This document shows positions 1 through 9,508 of a DNA stretch of 46,863 bases, in pieces. The DNA lies in contig MENI01000062.1 in assembly GCA_001768195.1 (NCBI GenBank), positions 873 through 47,735 on the forward strand, in the 5' to 3' direction. Both the position numbers and the translations under genes were made by a program. A model generated the notes under the pieces. The model did not search any database, was not told the origin of the DNA, and saw only the letters and a program-made list of their open reading frames with translations. The DNA is from Bacteroidetes bacterium GWA2_40_15. GTDB lineage: Bacteria > Bacteroidota > Bacteroidia > Bacteroidales > VadinHA17. How positions within the stretch are numbered: position 1 is the first letter of the stretch; the number at the start of each line of letters is the position of its first letter.

Positions 1-2026
1 TTACAGCTGGGTTCCAGTAAAGAGTATTCCTGAAATCGGGTATTCTCGCCTTTTTTTCTAATTCTGAAGAATAATCAGGAGATGTGAAAGATACAACGGG
101 ATCAATAACCCTGTATTTCCGCCTGACAGCATTTTCAGGAAGCTCAATTCCGCTGAAATCTCCTGCCACAGTTATGATGTTGACAATTCCAAAGAAAATA
201 TAATCCCCAACCAGATAGAGATCCTTGATAACATCTATTTTTTCCACGGTTTCAGGATCAATAGCGGCTATAACTGCAGGATCATTTATCACCACTCCGT
301 CAGAAAAAAGAACGGGGGGTTTTTCATAGATCCTGTTGCTCGCAGGATCAGCAACAGTCATAGAGTACGTATTCCTTTTTCTTTTCAACTGGACGCCTGG
401 AGTAAGTTCAAAGAACACCTCCTCCATTAAAGGAAGTAGTATGTAATCATTCATCGTTAATTCAATATCAGGCTTTCCATAAAACCTTTTTGGTGGGTTT
501 GATTTTAAAGTCTGATTATTGGTATCAACAAATTTATTTGTTCCGTAGATCTTACTTATCTGGTAATTGACACCCCATTTTGAAATGAAACCTGGCAGTG
601 TCAATGATGAAGTATCAGCGTTTCCTGAATTTTGAAAATATCCTGCAGCAAATGGTGATTCGATAATGATTGAACTTTTAATATCCGGATCTTCAGGTTG
701 GATTATCATGTCCATTAGTTCATTGCTTACGGGAAGGGTAAACCTGAATGATCCGGTACTATCTGTCCTGGAATACTGAAAAGTTGCTGTTTTACCTGGT
801 ATTGAGAGAAAGACATTCTTCCCTCTTACAGGAACACGGGTGGCTTTCTCAGTCAGCTTCCCCTTAACAAGATGAAAATCCTGTTCTGCCGGATAATCCA
901 GTAATGGAAATTTACCTGAAATCACAGAATGCCAATCGATCCAGTTGCTTTTAGCTTTCAGAAGAAACCTGTTAAGAGTATCAACCGGAATATCCTTAAT
1001 ATTGCGATTTCTGATAGCTTCCGGAAGAGGTCCGAATTCAGTCCCAAAAATAATATAATCAGCAATATCAGGCATGCTTATCCTTCCTGTAGCCGGAACC
1101 ACAGATATACTAAAACATTGGGATGGAACAGATTCAGCATTATCAGTACCAATTGTAAGGCTGACTCTATCCCTTGTTTTGAATGTGTCAGCTGAACTTA
1201 ACTTTGGATATCCTGTCTCATTCAAAGGAGTGTAAAATAACTTCTCAAGCACAGGTTCCAGATTATCATTAAAAATAACCAACTGGTTTATTCCTGGAAT
1301 AAACACATCAGCCATCAGGTGAGTTATAACCCTATCCGATTTCAGGTCAATTTTCTTTACCAGGTTTACAACTCCATGTGTCTGCACCAACAGGTAACAT
1401 ATATTATCGCTGGAAGCCCTGAAGCTTACATCTGTTTCTAAAGTCAATTCTGTTATTCCATCCTCAGATTTGTTGATTTTCATTTCAACTCCTGAGTTAT
1501 ATTTTAATAATGTATTAGAATTATTTACATTTTCATCTCTGATGCCATAAGGCTCAGGTCTGCCCGTAAGAATCCTTTCACTTAATGCATTATAAATAGT
1601 TATTTCCCTGACAAAGCAATTATATGGCAGAAAATTTTTCATCCAGTTTGTATAAGCCCTTATGACATACCGGCCGGTGGATAAAGTATCGGGCAACAGA
1701 ATATGATCAGGTCCCACTCCATCATTAAGCCTGATCCTTTTAACTATAACCTGGTGGTTATCGGAATTAACAAGTTCAAGGTAGGCTAATGAACTGTGAT
1801 CTGATAGTTTATTCTTTTGTCTGTCAAATAGATAAACAGAGAACCATAAATCTTCACCTGCCATGTATTTATCTCTGTCGGTATGAATATAGATCTCTTC
1901 ACGTGGAACTGATTCACAATACCTTCTGAATTTCTCCTTTATAATATCTTCAGGGGAATTGGCAGACTGCCCATGCATCTTAAACATGAATAGAAGAAAA
2001 ATAAAAGGAAGCCAGAGTCTGTTCAT
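1..2026 (-). CDS. MG2-domain / TonB-plug-like surface protein (C-terminus beyond window)
   Basis: At least 675 residues, open at the left edge, so the C-terminus is missing. It has an N-terminal signal peptide (first ~20 residues, ending MHGQS). At about residues 45-150 there is a macroglobulin MG2-like domain opening with IYIHTDRDKYMAGEDLWFSV, a phrase typical of large Bacteroidota exported proteins. Near residues 580-640 there is a TonB-receptor plug-like stretch (VVINDPAVIAAIDPETVEKI followed by a VNIIT segment). No beta-barrel is visible in the part seen. The ATG overlaps the stop of the upstream DUF4249 gene (TGATG), so the two are probably translationally coupled. Such proteins are thought to work at the outer membrane with TonB receptors; the ligand is unknown. 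The domain reading is fairly secure, the function is not. Confidence 0.75.
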   Translation of the reverse strand, partial: MNRLWLPFIFLLFMFKMHGQSANSPEDIIKEKFRRYCESVPREEIYIHTDRDKYMAGEDLWFSVYLFDRQKNKLSDHSSLAYLELVNSDNHQVIVKRIRLNDGVGPDHILLPDTLSTGRYVIRAYTNWMKNFLPYNCFVREITIYNALSERILTGRPEPYGIRDENVNNSNTLLKYNSGVEMKINKSEDGITELTLETDVSFRASSDNICYLLVQTHGVVNLVKKIDLKSDRVITHLMADVFIPGINQLVIFNDNLEPVLEKLFYTPLNETGYPKLSSADTFKTRDRVSLTIGTDNAESVPSQCFSISVVPATGRISMPDIADYIIFGTEFGPLPEAIRNRNIKDIPVDTLNRFLLKAKSNWIDWHSVISGKFPLLDYPAEQDFHLVKGKLTEKATRVPVRGKNVFLSIPGKTATFQYSRTDSTGSFRFTLPVSNELMDMIIQPEDPDIKSSIIIESPFAAGYFQNSGNADTSSLTLPGFISKWGVNYQISKIYGTNKFVDTNNQTLKSNPPKRFYGKPDIELTMNDYILLPLMEEVFFELTPGVQLKRKRNTYSMTVADPASNRIYEKPPVLFSDGVVINDPAVIAAIDPETVEKIDVIKDLYLVGDYIFFGIVNIITVAGDFSGIELPENAVRRKYRVIDPVVSFTSPDYSSELEKKARIPDFRNTLYWNPAV

Positions 2027-3168
2027 CACCGATTCAGTTTATCATCATCCCAGAATGTAGGCCTTATAGTGGTTCCCCTCACCGTGCAGTCGGCACAACC
2101 TTTTTTATCAGTGAGAATCTTGTAGGGAGGCATATCCATGGAGCCGTCGATGATAACCCAAACAGACGTACCAAGATATGGTATAGGTTGCCATGGTGGA
2201 ATAGTATCTACAGGACAGTTTATATAAAGATTGACAAGACCTGAGAAAGACTCTTCAATAAAGATCCTTCTGGTCCTTTTGGCTGAGACGCTGAAATAGC
2301 CAAGAACCTTTTCAGAGGGATTTTCGTTACAGTAAATATTACCCTGAACTGAAGACGGAGTGATATCATACAAAGTTCCTGTCTGCTCTGACATCAGTTG
2401 CATTTTATCCCAATAAATAAATTCCTCTTCACTCAGTGAGTACTGATTTACAAGTAGGCTATACTTATCTTCGAGCCTGTCGGTTTTATCCGACACAAAG
2501 TTTAAAAGAAACCGGCTGATTGAATTTGCACTTAACAGACTTGTGTTCTTTATAATGATCTGGCTCGATTTATTTGATGTCCAACAGATCTTATTGGGAA
2601 CATCATAAGGAAGCCTGATCTCCCATGTCTCTGTATAATCCCATCGGTAATAGTTGCATTTATTACTATCATCATGTGTATCAATTAAGATCCGGCATCC
2701 TTCCTTTGCAGTTCTCTGTTCAGTTTCTGCCTCAATCAATATCCTCTCCCAGTACAGGTTATCTATCTCAGGTACTGGTTTGAGTTCCATGGGGATAGAT
2801 TCATAAGTATAATTATTTGGAAATTTCCCGTTGCTGTTCACCCTCAGGGTATATTTCCTGCCGACAACTCCCCTGAAATTCAAAGAATCTGTTATATAAT
2901 TACCATTACCTGATTCTTTCAGTAACCATGAGTTGTCGAGGTCATCTGAGATGCTTACAATGCATCCGGCTACAGGTTTAACCAGATTCTTCTTATCAAT
3001 TGATGATGATTTGGTCAGCCTTATCCTGTTTGTCTCAAGTTGGTCAGTTATCATGCCTTCCACAACAAGCAACTCCCTGCTTTCATCAATCTCTGGCATG
3101 AATTTGGTTATACATCCCGATGCAGAAAGAATAATTAACAGCAACATGAGCGACTTGTATAATATCAT
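2026..3168 (-). CDS. DUF4249 family lipoprotein
   Basis: 380 residues. The N-terminus is a lipoprotein signal with lipobox SASGC (Cys19), so it is probably anchored in the outer membrane. The first 60 mature residues (LLVVEGMITDQ, then an IRLTKS segment) are the characteristic opening of DUF4249, a Bacteroidota family usually encoded beside a TonB-dependent receptor. A late CADCTVRG motif near the C-terminus is shared with its neighbour. It is a clear paralogue of the adjacent 3219-4367 gene along its whole length. By analogy with SusD-type partners it may help capture the ligand of the receptor at 4371-7103, but no DUF4249 biochemistry supports a specific substrate. ATG start; the stop overlaps the start of the next gene. 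Confidence 0.85.
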   Translation of the reverse strand: MILYKSLMLLLIILSASGCITKFMPEIDESRELLVVEGMITDQLETNRIRLTKSSSIDKKNLVKPVAGCIVSISDDLDNSWLLKESGNGNYITDSLNFRGVVGRKYTLRVNSNGKFPNNYTYESIPMELKPVPEIDNLYWERILIEAETEQRTAKEGCRILIDTHDDSNKCNYYRWDYTETWEIRLPYDVPNKICWTSNKSSQIIIKNTSLLSANSISRFLLNFVSDKTDRLEDKYSLLVNQYSLSEEEFIYWDKMQLMSEQTGTLYDITPSSVQGNIYCNENPSEKVLGYFSVSAKRTRRIFIEESFSGLVNLYINCPVDTIPPWQPIPYLGTSVWVIIDGSMDMPPYKILTDKKGCADCTVRGTTIRPTFWDDDKLNR

Positions 3169-3218
3169 CTTGTTAAAATTAATCTACTTACTTTAATCAT
3201 GTATAACATTAAATTTAT

Positions 3219-4367
3219 TCATCTCTGATTAAGTATATCATCATCCCAAAAGGGTGGCTTAATATTTGTACCCCTCGTTGTGCAATCAGCACAAAACTTC
3301 TTGTCGGTATATATTATAAACGGTGGTATATTCCATCTGTGGTCAATGATAATCCAGACATTTGTACCGAGTGTTGGAACAGGATCCTCTAATGGAATGG
3401 GGGGGCTAATTGGACAGTCGTTATAAAGCTGAACCATACCTGATAAAGAAGTTGCAATAAAGATCCTCCTGGAGGTTTTTGCCGAAACACTGAAATAACC
3501 AAGCACTTTCTCAGTAGGGTCTTCAACACAATAAATGTTACCCGGTACAGAAATAGGGATATTATCATAAAGTGTACCTGAATGCTCAGTAAGCCTTTGC
3601 ATTTTATCCCAGTATTCATACTCTTCCTCATTAATCGAATATTGGTTAACTATAATGCTATACTTTTCCTTAAGCCTGTCAGTTGCAGGTGATATAAAAT
3701 TAATCGGGAACCGACTGACAGAAGCTTCGCTAAGCAGTGATGTGTTTTTTATTAAAATCGAACCTGACTCGTTGGTTACCCAGCATACTCTGTTGGGAAC
3801 GATAAAAGGCAGGATAAGTTCCCAGGTCTCAGTGAAATCCCATCTGAAAAACTTACACTCCCGTTTATCATCGTGTGCATCAAGAAATATTTCACAACCT
3901 TCCTTGGGAGCATGCCTGTCATCCCCCTCTTCTATCAAAAACTTTTCCCAGAAAAGGTTATCGATAGGAGGCACTGGTTTAAGCTCCATTGGCAACGATT
4001 CATATGAATAGTTATTCAGCACACTACTATGAGACTGTATCTGTAATTTATATTTCCTCCCTGTCACTCCTCTGAAATTAAGTGAATCGGTTATATAGTA
4101 GCCATTGCCCTTCTCTTTCAGTGACCATGAATTATCAAGATCATCAATAATGCTGACAGTGCAACCCAGCAACGGTTTTATATTGGATTTCTTACCAAAA
4201 GGCAATGATTTGGTCAACCTGATAGTGTTAGTTTCCTGCTGATCTGTCAGAAGGCCTTCAACAACCAGAAGCTCCATTTTCTCATCTAAATCAGGCATGA
4301 ATTTGGTGATACATCCTGAAACCGGAAGAAAGATTGCGTATAATATGATTAGCCTGATTAATTTCAC
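3219..4367 (-). CDS. DUF4249 family lipoprotein (tandem paralogue)
   Basis: 382 residues starting with GTG, three bases after the stop of the TonB receptor gene, so the two are almost certainly cotranscribed. Lipobox PVSGC places the lipidated Cys at residue 19. It shares with the downstream 380-residue protein the opening GCITKFMP, the VVEG and IRLTKS blocks, the KVLGYFSVSAK block and a C-terminal CADCT motif, so the pair arose by tandem duplication. Expected at the outer membrane as an accessory to the receptor. Only family membership can be stated; the role is unknown. Confidence 0.85.
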   Translation of the reverse strand: MKLIRLIILYAIFLPVSGCITKFMPDLDEKMELLVVEGLLTDQQETNTIRLTKSLPFGKKSNIKPLLGCTVSIIDDLDNSWSLKEKGNGYYITDSLNFRGVTGRKYKLQIQSHSSVLNNYSYESLPMELKPVPPIDNLFWEKFLIEEGDDRHAPKEGCEIFLDAHDDKRECKFFRWDFTETWELILPFIVPNRVCWVTNESGSILIKNTSLLSEASVSRFPINFISPATDRLKEKYSIIVNQYSINEEEYEYWDKMQRLTEHSGTLYDNIPISVPGNIYCVEDPTEKVLGYFSVSAKTSRRIFIATSLSGMVQLYNDCPISPPIPLEDPVPTLGTNVWIIIDHRWNIPPFIIYTDKKFCADCTTRGTNIKPPFWDDDILNQR

Positions 4368-4370
4368 TTA

Positions 4371-7103
4371 TTAAAAATCAAAACTGTATGTAATCGATGG
4401 AATAGCTTTTGCAAAAACAGATAACTTATACCCGTTAATAACATTTCCCTCTTTTCTGAAGTAAACTGAGTATACATTTTCCCGTCCGAGAATATTATAA
4501 ACAGAAAAGGTCCAGCTGGGATGGGCAATGCGCCTCGATTTAAGGTTACCGTTATAACGAAGTGCAAGATCGAGTCGTGAATAATCAGGAAGTCTGTATT
4601 TATTTCTGTCTGAATAATGAATAAGCATCTGATTTCTTACTGAGTAAGTTGCCACAGGATAAGTTATCGGGCGTCCCGTGCTATAAGTATAGTTTGCAGA
4701 AAAACTCATCCGTCTTGAAAACAGATAGTTAAATGTAGCAGTAATGTCATTTGGCTTGTCATAATTTGCAGGAAACCATTCTCCTTCGTTGATTATTTCA
4801 TCACTCATTTTGCCTGTACTTCTGAGTAATGCCCTTGAATAAGTATAACCTAAACTCCACAGGAATCTGCCTTCCTGTTTTTTTACCATCATTTCTATGC
4901 CGTAAGATTTTCCTTCAACGGCGACAAGGTCTTTTTCAATGGTACTGTTCATAACAAGTCTTGTGCCTGCCTTGTAATCAACAACGTTTCTTATTCTTTT
5001 ATAATAAATTTCAGCAGAAGCTTCAATACCCTTGAACAGGCTCTGGTAAAAACCTGCCGCATACTGATCGCCTGACTCCGGTTTAAGATAATAATCACTT
5101 AACTTCCATGTATCTGATGGTGAGATTGAAGTTGAATTGGTCAGCAGGTGGATGTATTGCCTGGTCCGGTTATAATTAATCTTCAGGGAGCTTTTTGAAG
5201 AAATCCTGAAATTAAGGGAGAGTCTTATTTCAGGTCCCCCATAGGTCTGATATACATCGTTTGAGGCGAAATACATTGTATCAATAACCGTTGAAGTGCT
5301 CCGCGGGAAGGATGGTTCATAAATCAAAACTTCCTTCGGTCCCGATGTGAAATATGCAGAAAATCTCAGTCCGGCATTTATTGAGAAATAATCATTTACT
5401 ATAAACTTGTCATCAATATAAACTCCTGATTCAAGGGAATTTTCCATGCCTATAGTGACAGGTTTTACAAGTGATGAATCACCCTGGGGCAGATAGCTGC
5501 CCGGCAGAACTGAATAACGTGTATGGTCAGTGCCGAAATTAATTTCATTTCTTCCCTGATACCAGTTGAAATCAGCTTTAAGCCCTGTACTGTTTATGCT
5601 ATGGGAGAGCACGAATGCATCCTTTTGATTTCTGATACTCGATATATCATAATCATACTTGCTGTTACTGACAGAAAAGACTGAAAAGAGATGACTGTTA
5701 AAGAAATGCCTCCATTTTAATGCATAGATATTGTTATTATACGAGTACGATGTATCTGTATTGAATTTGAATGAATCGTGGCTGTTATATGTTGAAAAAT
5801 CGATTTTATTGTTCGTATTAATATCCAGGGTTACCCTTCCGTTCAGATCATAGAATGATGCACTGCTGTTCCGGAGTGTCGGATTATCAAAAAGATGCAT
5901 AACCCAGTTTGAATAGGTTGTGCGACCTGCAAGCATATATGTGAGTTTATCCTTTATAACCGGTCCCTCTACTAAAAGCTGGGTGGTAAGAGGACTGATA
6001 CCCGCCTTGCCGGTAAATTCCTTCCTGTTACCATCCTTCGAGACTATGTCCATGATGGATGAGATCCTTCCTCCATATCTGGAAGGAATTCCTCCTTTGT
6101 ACAAAGTGACGTCCTTTATTATTTCGGAATTAACGGCGGAAAAAAAACCAAAAAAATGTGATGCGTTATAAACTGGTGCGCCATAAAGAAGTATAAGGTT
6201 CTGATCGGAAGAGCCACCCCTCACATTGAAACCGGATGAACCTTCCCCAACCGACTGTACTCCGGGTATAAGCAAGACACTCTTGAAGATATCCGCCTCT
6301 CCCATCGGACTTGGCAGCAATTTGAATGAGGAAATGTTTATCTTTTCCACTCCTACTTCAAAGCGCTGAAACATTACATTCTTTTCAGCAGATATCACTG
6401 TCTCTTTTATGGGTATCAGTATGCTGTTCATCTCTATATTCATTTCTCCGGAACTGTTGAGATTTACATTTACCTGCTTTTCTTTCATGCCGATAAAAGT
6501 AAACTGAAGAAGGTGAGAACCCCGTGGTAATGTGATGGAATAATAACCATATTCGTTTGATATCGTTCCGGCAGATTCCCTTAGGACATAAACTGTTACT
6601 CCTGAAACCGGTTGTTTTGTGTCCCTGTCGGTTATATAGCCTGTTACAGCGACCCCTCCCGGTTTATTTCTGTCGGCCGGGTTACCAATATCAACAAACA
6701 GATTCCCTGTAAACTTGCTGTCATCCTGATCATTACTGTAATCCATGGAAGGAACAAACCTGCTTTCATCAATAACAGCAGGTTTCCTTGTATCCCTGAT
6801 TGCAAAATTTAAGGTAAGTATTACATTATTCTTATCATCAATATAATAGTAAACAGATGTGCCACTGAGTGCTTTAACAAGTAGTTCTGATAATGTATAG
6901 TTTCCTTCCATGATCGAGGGAGAGATATTCTTAGTCCATTCATCACTGTAGAAGAATCTAACTCCATAGAGTTCTTCTGCATCAGAAATGAACTCCTCAA
7001 ATGTCATATCGCGGGTGGTCCAGGATACTCTTATCTGTTCTTGTGCACCCACAGAGATAATTATGAACCAGAGAGAGACTATGAATACCAGCTTAATTCT
7101 CAT
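4371..7103 (-). CDS. TonB-dependent receptor with STN and carboxypeptidase-regulatory-like domains
   Basis: 910 residues. In order: signal peptide (1-20, ending ISVGA); an STN (secretin/TonB short N-terminal) domain at about 25-105; a carboxypeptidase-regulatory-like beta-sandwich at about 150-235 (VTGYITDRDTKQPVSGVTVY); a plug at about 265-370 (GFNVRGGSSDQNLILLYGAP and YKGGIPSRYGGRIS); then an outer-membrane beta-barrel to the C-terminal aromatic residue (YSFDF). An STN domain usually means signalling to a FecR-type anti-sigma factor, but no sigma/anti-sigma pair lies in the window. It is second in a minus-strand operon (7110-7814 upstream by 6 bp, DUF4249 downstream by 3 bp). It is not a SusC with a SusD partner. 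The substrate cannot be read from the sequence. Confidence 0.92.
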   Translation of the reverse strand: MRIKLVFIVSLWFIIISVGAQEQIRVSWTTRDMTFEEFISDAEELYGVRFFYSDEWTKNISPSIMEGNYTLSELLVKALSGTSVYYYIDDKNNVILTLNFAIRDTRKPAVIDESRFVPSMDYSNDQDDSKFTGNLFVDIGNPADRNKPGGVAVTGYITDRDTKQPVSGVTVYVLRESAGTISNEYGYYSITLPRGSHLLQFTFIGMKEKQVNVNLNSSGEMNIEMNSILIPIKETVISAEKNVMFQRFEVGVEKINISSFKLLPSPMGEADIFKSVLLIPGVQSVGEGSSGFNVRGGSSDQNLILLYGAPVYNASHFFGFFSAVNSEIIKDVTLYKGGIPSRYGGRISSIMDIVSKDGNRKEFTGKAGISPLTTQLLVEGPVIKDKLTYMLAGRTTYSNWVMHLFDNPTLRNSSASFYDLNGRVTLDINTNNKIDFSTYNSHDSFKFNTDTSYSYNNNIYALKWRHFFNSHLFSVFSVSNSKYDYDISSIRNQKDAFVLSHSINSTGLKADFNWYQGRNEINFGTDHTRYSVLPGSYLPQGDSSLVKPVTIGMENSLESGVYIDDKFIVNDYFSINAGLRFSAYFTSGPKEVLIYEPSFPRSTSTVIDTMYFASNDVYQTYGGPEIRLSLNFRISSKSSLKINYNRTRQYIHLLTNSTSISPSDTWKLSDYYLKPESGDQYAAGFYQSLFKGIEASAEIYYKRIRNVVDYKAGTRLVMNSTIEKDLVAVEGKSYGIEMMVKKQEGRFLWSLGYTYSRALLRSTGKMSDEIINEGEWFPANYDKPNDITATFNYLFSRRMSFSANYTYSTGRPITYPVATYSVRNQMLIHYSDRNKYRLPDYSRLDLALRYNGNLKSRRIAHPSWTFSVYNILGRENVYSVYFRKEGNVINGYKLSVFAKAIPSITYSFDF

Positions 7104-7109
7104 ATCCGG

Positions 7110-7814
7110 TTATTTTAGAGTATCATAATATTCCAGAACCGGCACATATGTATCGGGTGATTTTCTTGATATCATTATTCTGTTTTCCTTCAGATATGCT
7201 TTTATTTCATCCTTCTTATCAGAAACAAATTTTTTAAAGTCCCTGTTATTTCTGACCTGGTGAAAAAAACCGTCCTTGACAATATACACCCTGTTGGACT
7301 GGACAAAATCTTCATAATTTTTGCCCGGGCCGCTCTTGGAGATTTCCTTGTAATACCTGATGAAAAGTGAAGATCTGCCTTCATACAGTATATTTAAATA
7401 ACCTGGCACTTTGCTAAGGCTGTCAGACTCTGAATTTGTGAAATCATAATTGCGGAAACGATATTTCAAAGTGAATTTCTCTACCATTTCCTTGTTCAGC
7501 TGAAGTATTTGACCTTTGTCTGTAACAATCATAATCTCATCATTCAGAATATCATACCTGAGCTTAGGAGTATTAAATGTTTTGCCATTCATTGTGACCG
7601 TTCCAGGCAGGAATTCATTTGAGAACAGGAACTGGTCTTCCCTGATGCTTACATAGAGATCTCTCCATATTCTGCCATTGTAATTAAACTGACTGCCTTT
7701 TAGGGTATCTCCTCCCTGTACCGGAAAAAAGGTATCAGATTGTGTATGAATTGCGGAGCAAAGACCGGAAATCATAGAAAGCTGAATAAAAACCAGGAAA
7801 AAATTTCTTTTCAT
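7110..7814 (-). CDS. exported protein of unknown function heading the TonB/DUF4249 operon
   Basis: 234 residues with a cleavable-looking signal peptide (about 1-24). No domain is recognised with confidence. The mature part is rich in beta-type sequence and charged residues, with a Lys/Arg-rich helix (about 195-220: DFKKFVSDKKDEIKAYLKEN). It is the first gene of the operon leading into the TonB receptor six bases downstream. A small exported protein in that position suggests a periplasmic or surface accessory of the uptake system. This is inference from position only. Confidence 0.7.
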   Translation of the reverse strand: MKRNFFLVFIQLSMISGLCSAIHTQSDTFFPVQGGDTLKGSQFNYNGRIWRDLYVSIREDQFLFSNEFLPGTVTMNGKTFNTPKLRYDILNDEIMIVTDKGQILQLNKEMVEKFTLKYRFRNYDFTNSESDSLSKVPGYLNILYEGRSSLFIRYYKEISKSGPGKNYEDFVQSNRVYIVKDGFFHQVRNNRDFKKFVSDKKDEIKAYLKENRIMISRKSPDTYVPVLEYYDTLK

Positions 7815-7887
7815 AAAGAATTCCGATAATCTTAATAAACAAAATAAATATAAAGAATATTCCGCTCAATTATTATTCCAACCCGAT

Positions 7888-7895
7888 CAAATCTA
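7888..7895 (-). promoter_or_regulatory. possible -7 box for the TonB/DUF4249 operon
   Basis: Read on the minus strand the bases spell TAGATTTG, matching the Bacteroidota -7 consensus TAnnTTTG, about 74 bases before the ATG at 7814. No TTTG is present 19 bases upstream, so the match is half a promoter at best. The 119-bp divergent spacer 7815-7933 shows nothing else. Confidence 0.3.
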
Positions 7896-7933
7896 AGAAT
7901 TATTATTAGTTTTAACTCAGTAAAAGAAAAACT

Positions 7934-9508
7934 ATGAATACAAAATCTACTGCACAACTAACCGGGATAAGGCTTTATGCCGTTGTATTACTGAGGATTG
8001 TTATCGGATGGCATTTCCTCTTCGAAGGCATTTCGAAACTTTTCTCACCGGCATGGTCATCAGCTGACTTTCTTCTGCTCTCAAACTGGATCTTCAGGGA
8101 TCTTTTCCACTGGATAGCTGAGAATCCTGGTGTACTGGCAATCGCCGATTTCATAGTTATCTGGGGACTCATACTGATCGGACTTGCTCTCTTTATCGGA
8201 TTGTTTGACAGAATGATAGCTGTTGCAGGAATGGTACTTATAGGTTTGTTCTGGCTCGCCAATCCTCCTCTCACAGGAATGGATTTCGGATTACCTCATG
8301 AAGGTAATTACCTGATAGTTGACAAGAACCTCGTTGAAATGTTTGGGCTCCTTATAATCAGCCTCTTCCCGACTGGAAAGATACTTGGACTGGAACTCTT
8401 TATCAAAAGAGGTAAAGCCTCTGAATCTGCTTCAGAGCCAGTTCAAAAAGCAACAGAAAAACCGATCCAGGCAAAGACATCTGATAATAACAGACTCGAC
8501 CGCAGAGCAGTCATCAGGGGTTTATCGTCTCTACCCTTCCTCGGAATATTCGGATATGCCCTTTTAAAACAGAAGCAGTGGGAATCATATGAAGAAAAGA
8601 ACCTTGTTGATGCAGTGACCGGAGCCAGTGCAAAGACTTTCAACAATGCGAGTCTTAAAGAACTTAAAGGCCAGGTTCCCCTCGCTAAAATCAAGGATAC
8701 TGAATTCAGCAGAATAATTCTTGGAGGCAACCTTCTTTCAGGCTGGGCCCACTCACGCGACCTTCTGTATGTTTCTCAGCTTGTAAAGGCCTACCATCAG
8801 AAGGAAAAAATATTTGCAACACTGCTACTTGCAGAAAAATGCGGTATCAACACTCTGCTCACCAATCCGATCCTGTGCTCACTCATTGATGAATACTGGA
8901 GAAGAGGCATTGGAAAGATACAATTCATAACTGACTGTGCCGGACTAAATTACAGCGACAAGGGAGCATCCCCGATGCCTTTCAATGAATACCTCGATAA
9001 GATCAAAAAAGCAATCGACACAGGAGCTGTGGCTTGCTATATACAGGGTGAAACAGCCGATTATTACATGGGCAATGGTCAGCCTGATGTAATTGCGAAA
9101 GTACTTGATTTCATAAGGCAGAATGGTCTTATAACCGGCATCGGAGCTCATAAAATTGAAACAATTAAGGCTTGTGTTGATACAGGTTTCGTCCCTGATT
9201 TCTGGATGAAAACCCTGCATCATCACGATTACTGGTCGGCAGGACACCCTGTTGAACATGACAATATGTTCTGCTATAAACCATCAGAGACAATTGCTTA
9301 TATGAAAACACTCCCACAGCCATTCATTGCATTCAAGGTTATGGCTGCCGGCTCTATCCTTCCGAAAGACGGATTCCGTTATGCCTTTGAAAACGGTGCC
9401 GACTTTATCTGTGCAGGAATGTATGATTTCCAGATGGTGGAGGATGTAAACATTGCATGTGATATTCTGAGAAGTGACATTAAAAGAGAAAGAGCATGGT
9501 ATGCTTAG
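7934..9508 (+). CDS. DoxX-type membrane domain fused to an uncharacterised TIM-barrel-like domain
   Basis: 524 residues in two parts. Residues about 10-150 form a DoxX/DoxD-like four-helix membrane domain (VVLLRIVIGWHFLFEGISKL at its start). After a polar linker comes a second hydrophobic segment at about 196-215 preceded by a twin arginine (DRRAVIRGLSSLPFLG), resembling a Tat signal embedded in the protein. Residues about 255-515 look like a TIM-barrel domain, with ILGGNLLSGWAHSRDL, TLHHHDYWSAGH, IAFKVMAAGSILP and NGADFICAGMYDF, like a set of uncharacterised exported barrel proteins of Bacteroidota and Planctomycetes. DoxX proteins are often linked to quinone-dependent redox reactions, so a membrane-tethered oxidoreductase is possible. 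Function unknown. Confidence 0.8.
   Translation: MNTKSTAQLTGIRLYAVVLLRIVIGWHFLFEGISKLFSPAWSSADFLLLSNWIFRDLFHWIAENPGVLAIADFIVIWGLILIGLALFIGLFDRMIAVAGMVLIGLFWLANPPLTGMDFGLPHEGNYLIVDKNLVEMFGLLIISLFPTGKILGLELFIKRGKASESASEPVQKATEKPIQAKTSDNNRLDRRAVIRGLSSLPFLGIFGYALLKQKQWESYEEKNLVDAVTGASAKTFNNASLKELKGQVPLAKIKDTEFSRIILGGNLLSGWAHSRDLLYVSQLVKAYHQKEKIFATLLLAEKCGINTLLTNPILCSLIDEYWRRGIGKIQFITDCAGLNYSDKGASPMPFNEYLDKIKKAIDTGAVACYIQGETADYYMGNGQPDVIAKVLDFIRQNGLITGIGAHKIETIKACVDTGFVPDFWMKTLHHHDYWSAGHPVEHDNMFCYKPSETIAYMKTLPQPFIAFKVMAAGSILPKDGFRYAFENGADFICAGMYDFQMVEDVNIACDILRSDIKRERAWYA

Noticed and set aside
929-1195. 88-residue plus-strand frame
   Set aside because: Lies wholly antisense inside the MG2/plug protein gene and has no signal, motif or ribosome site.
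4371-7103. SusC-type receptor of a classical SusCD locus
   Set aside because: No SusD-like protein follows; the partners are DUF4249 lipoproteins, so a classical polysaccharide-utilisation pair is not supported.
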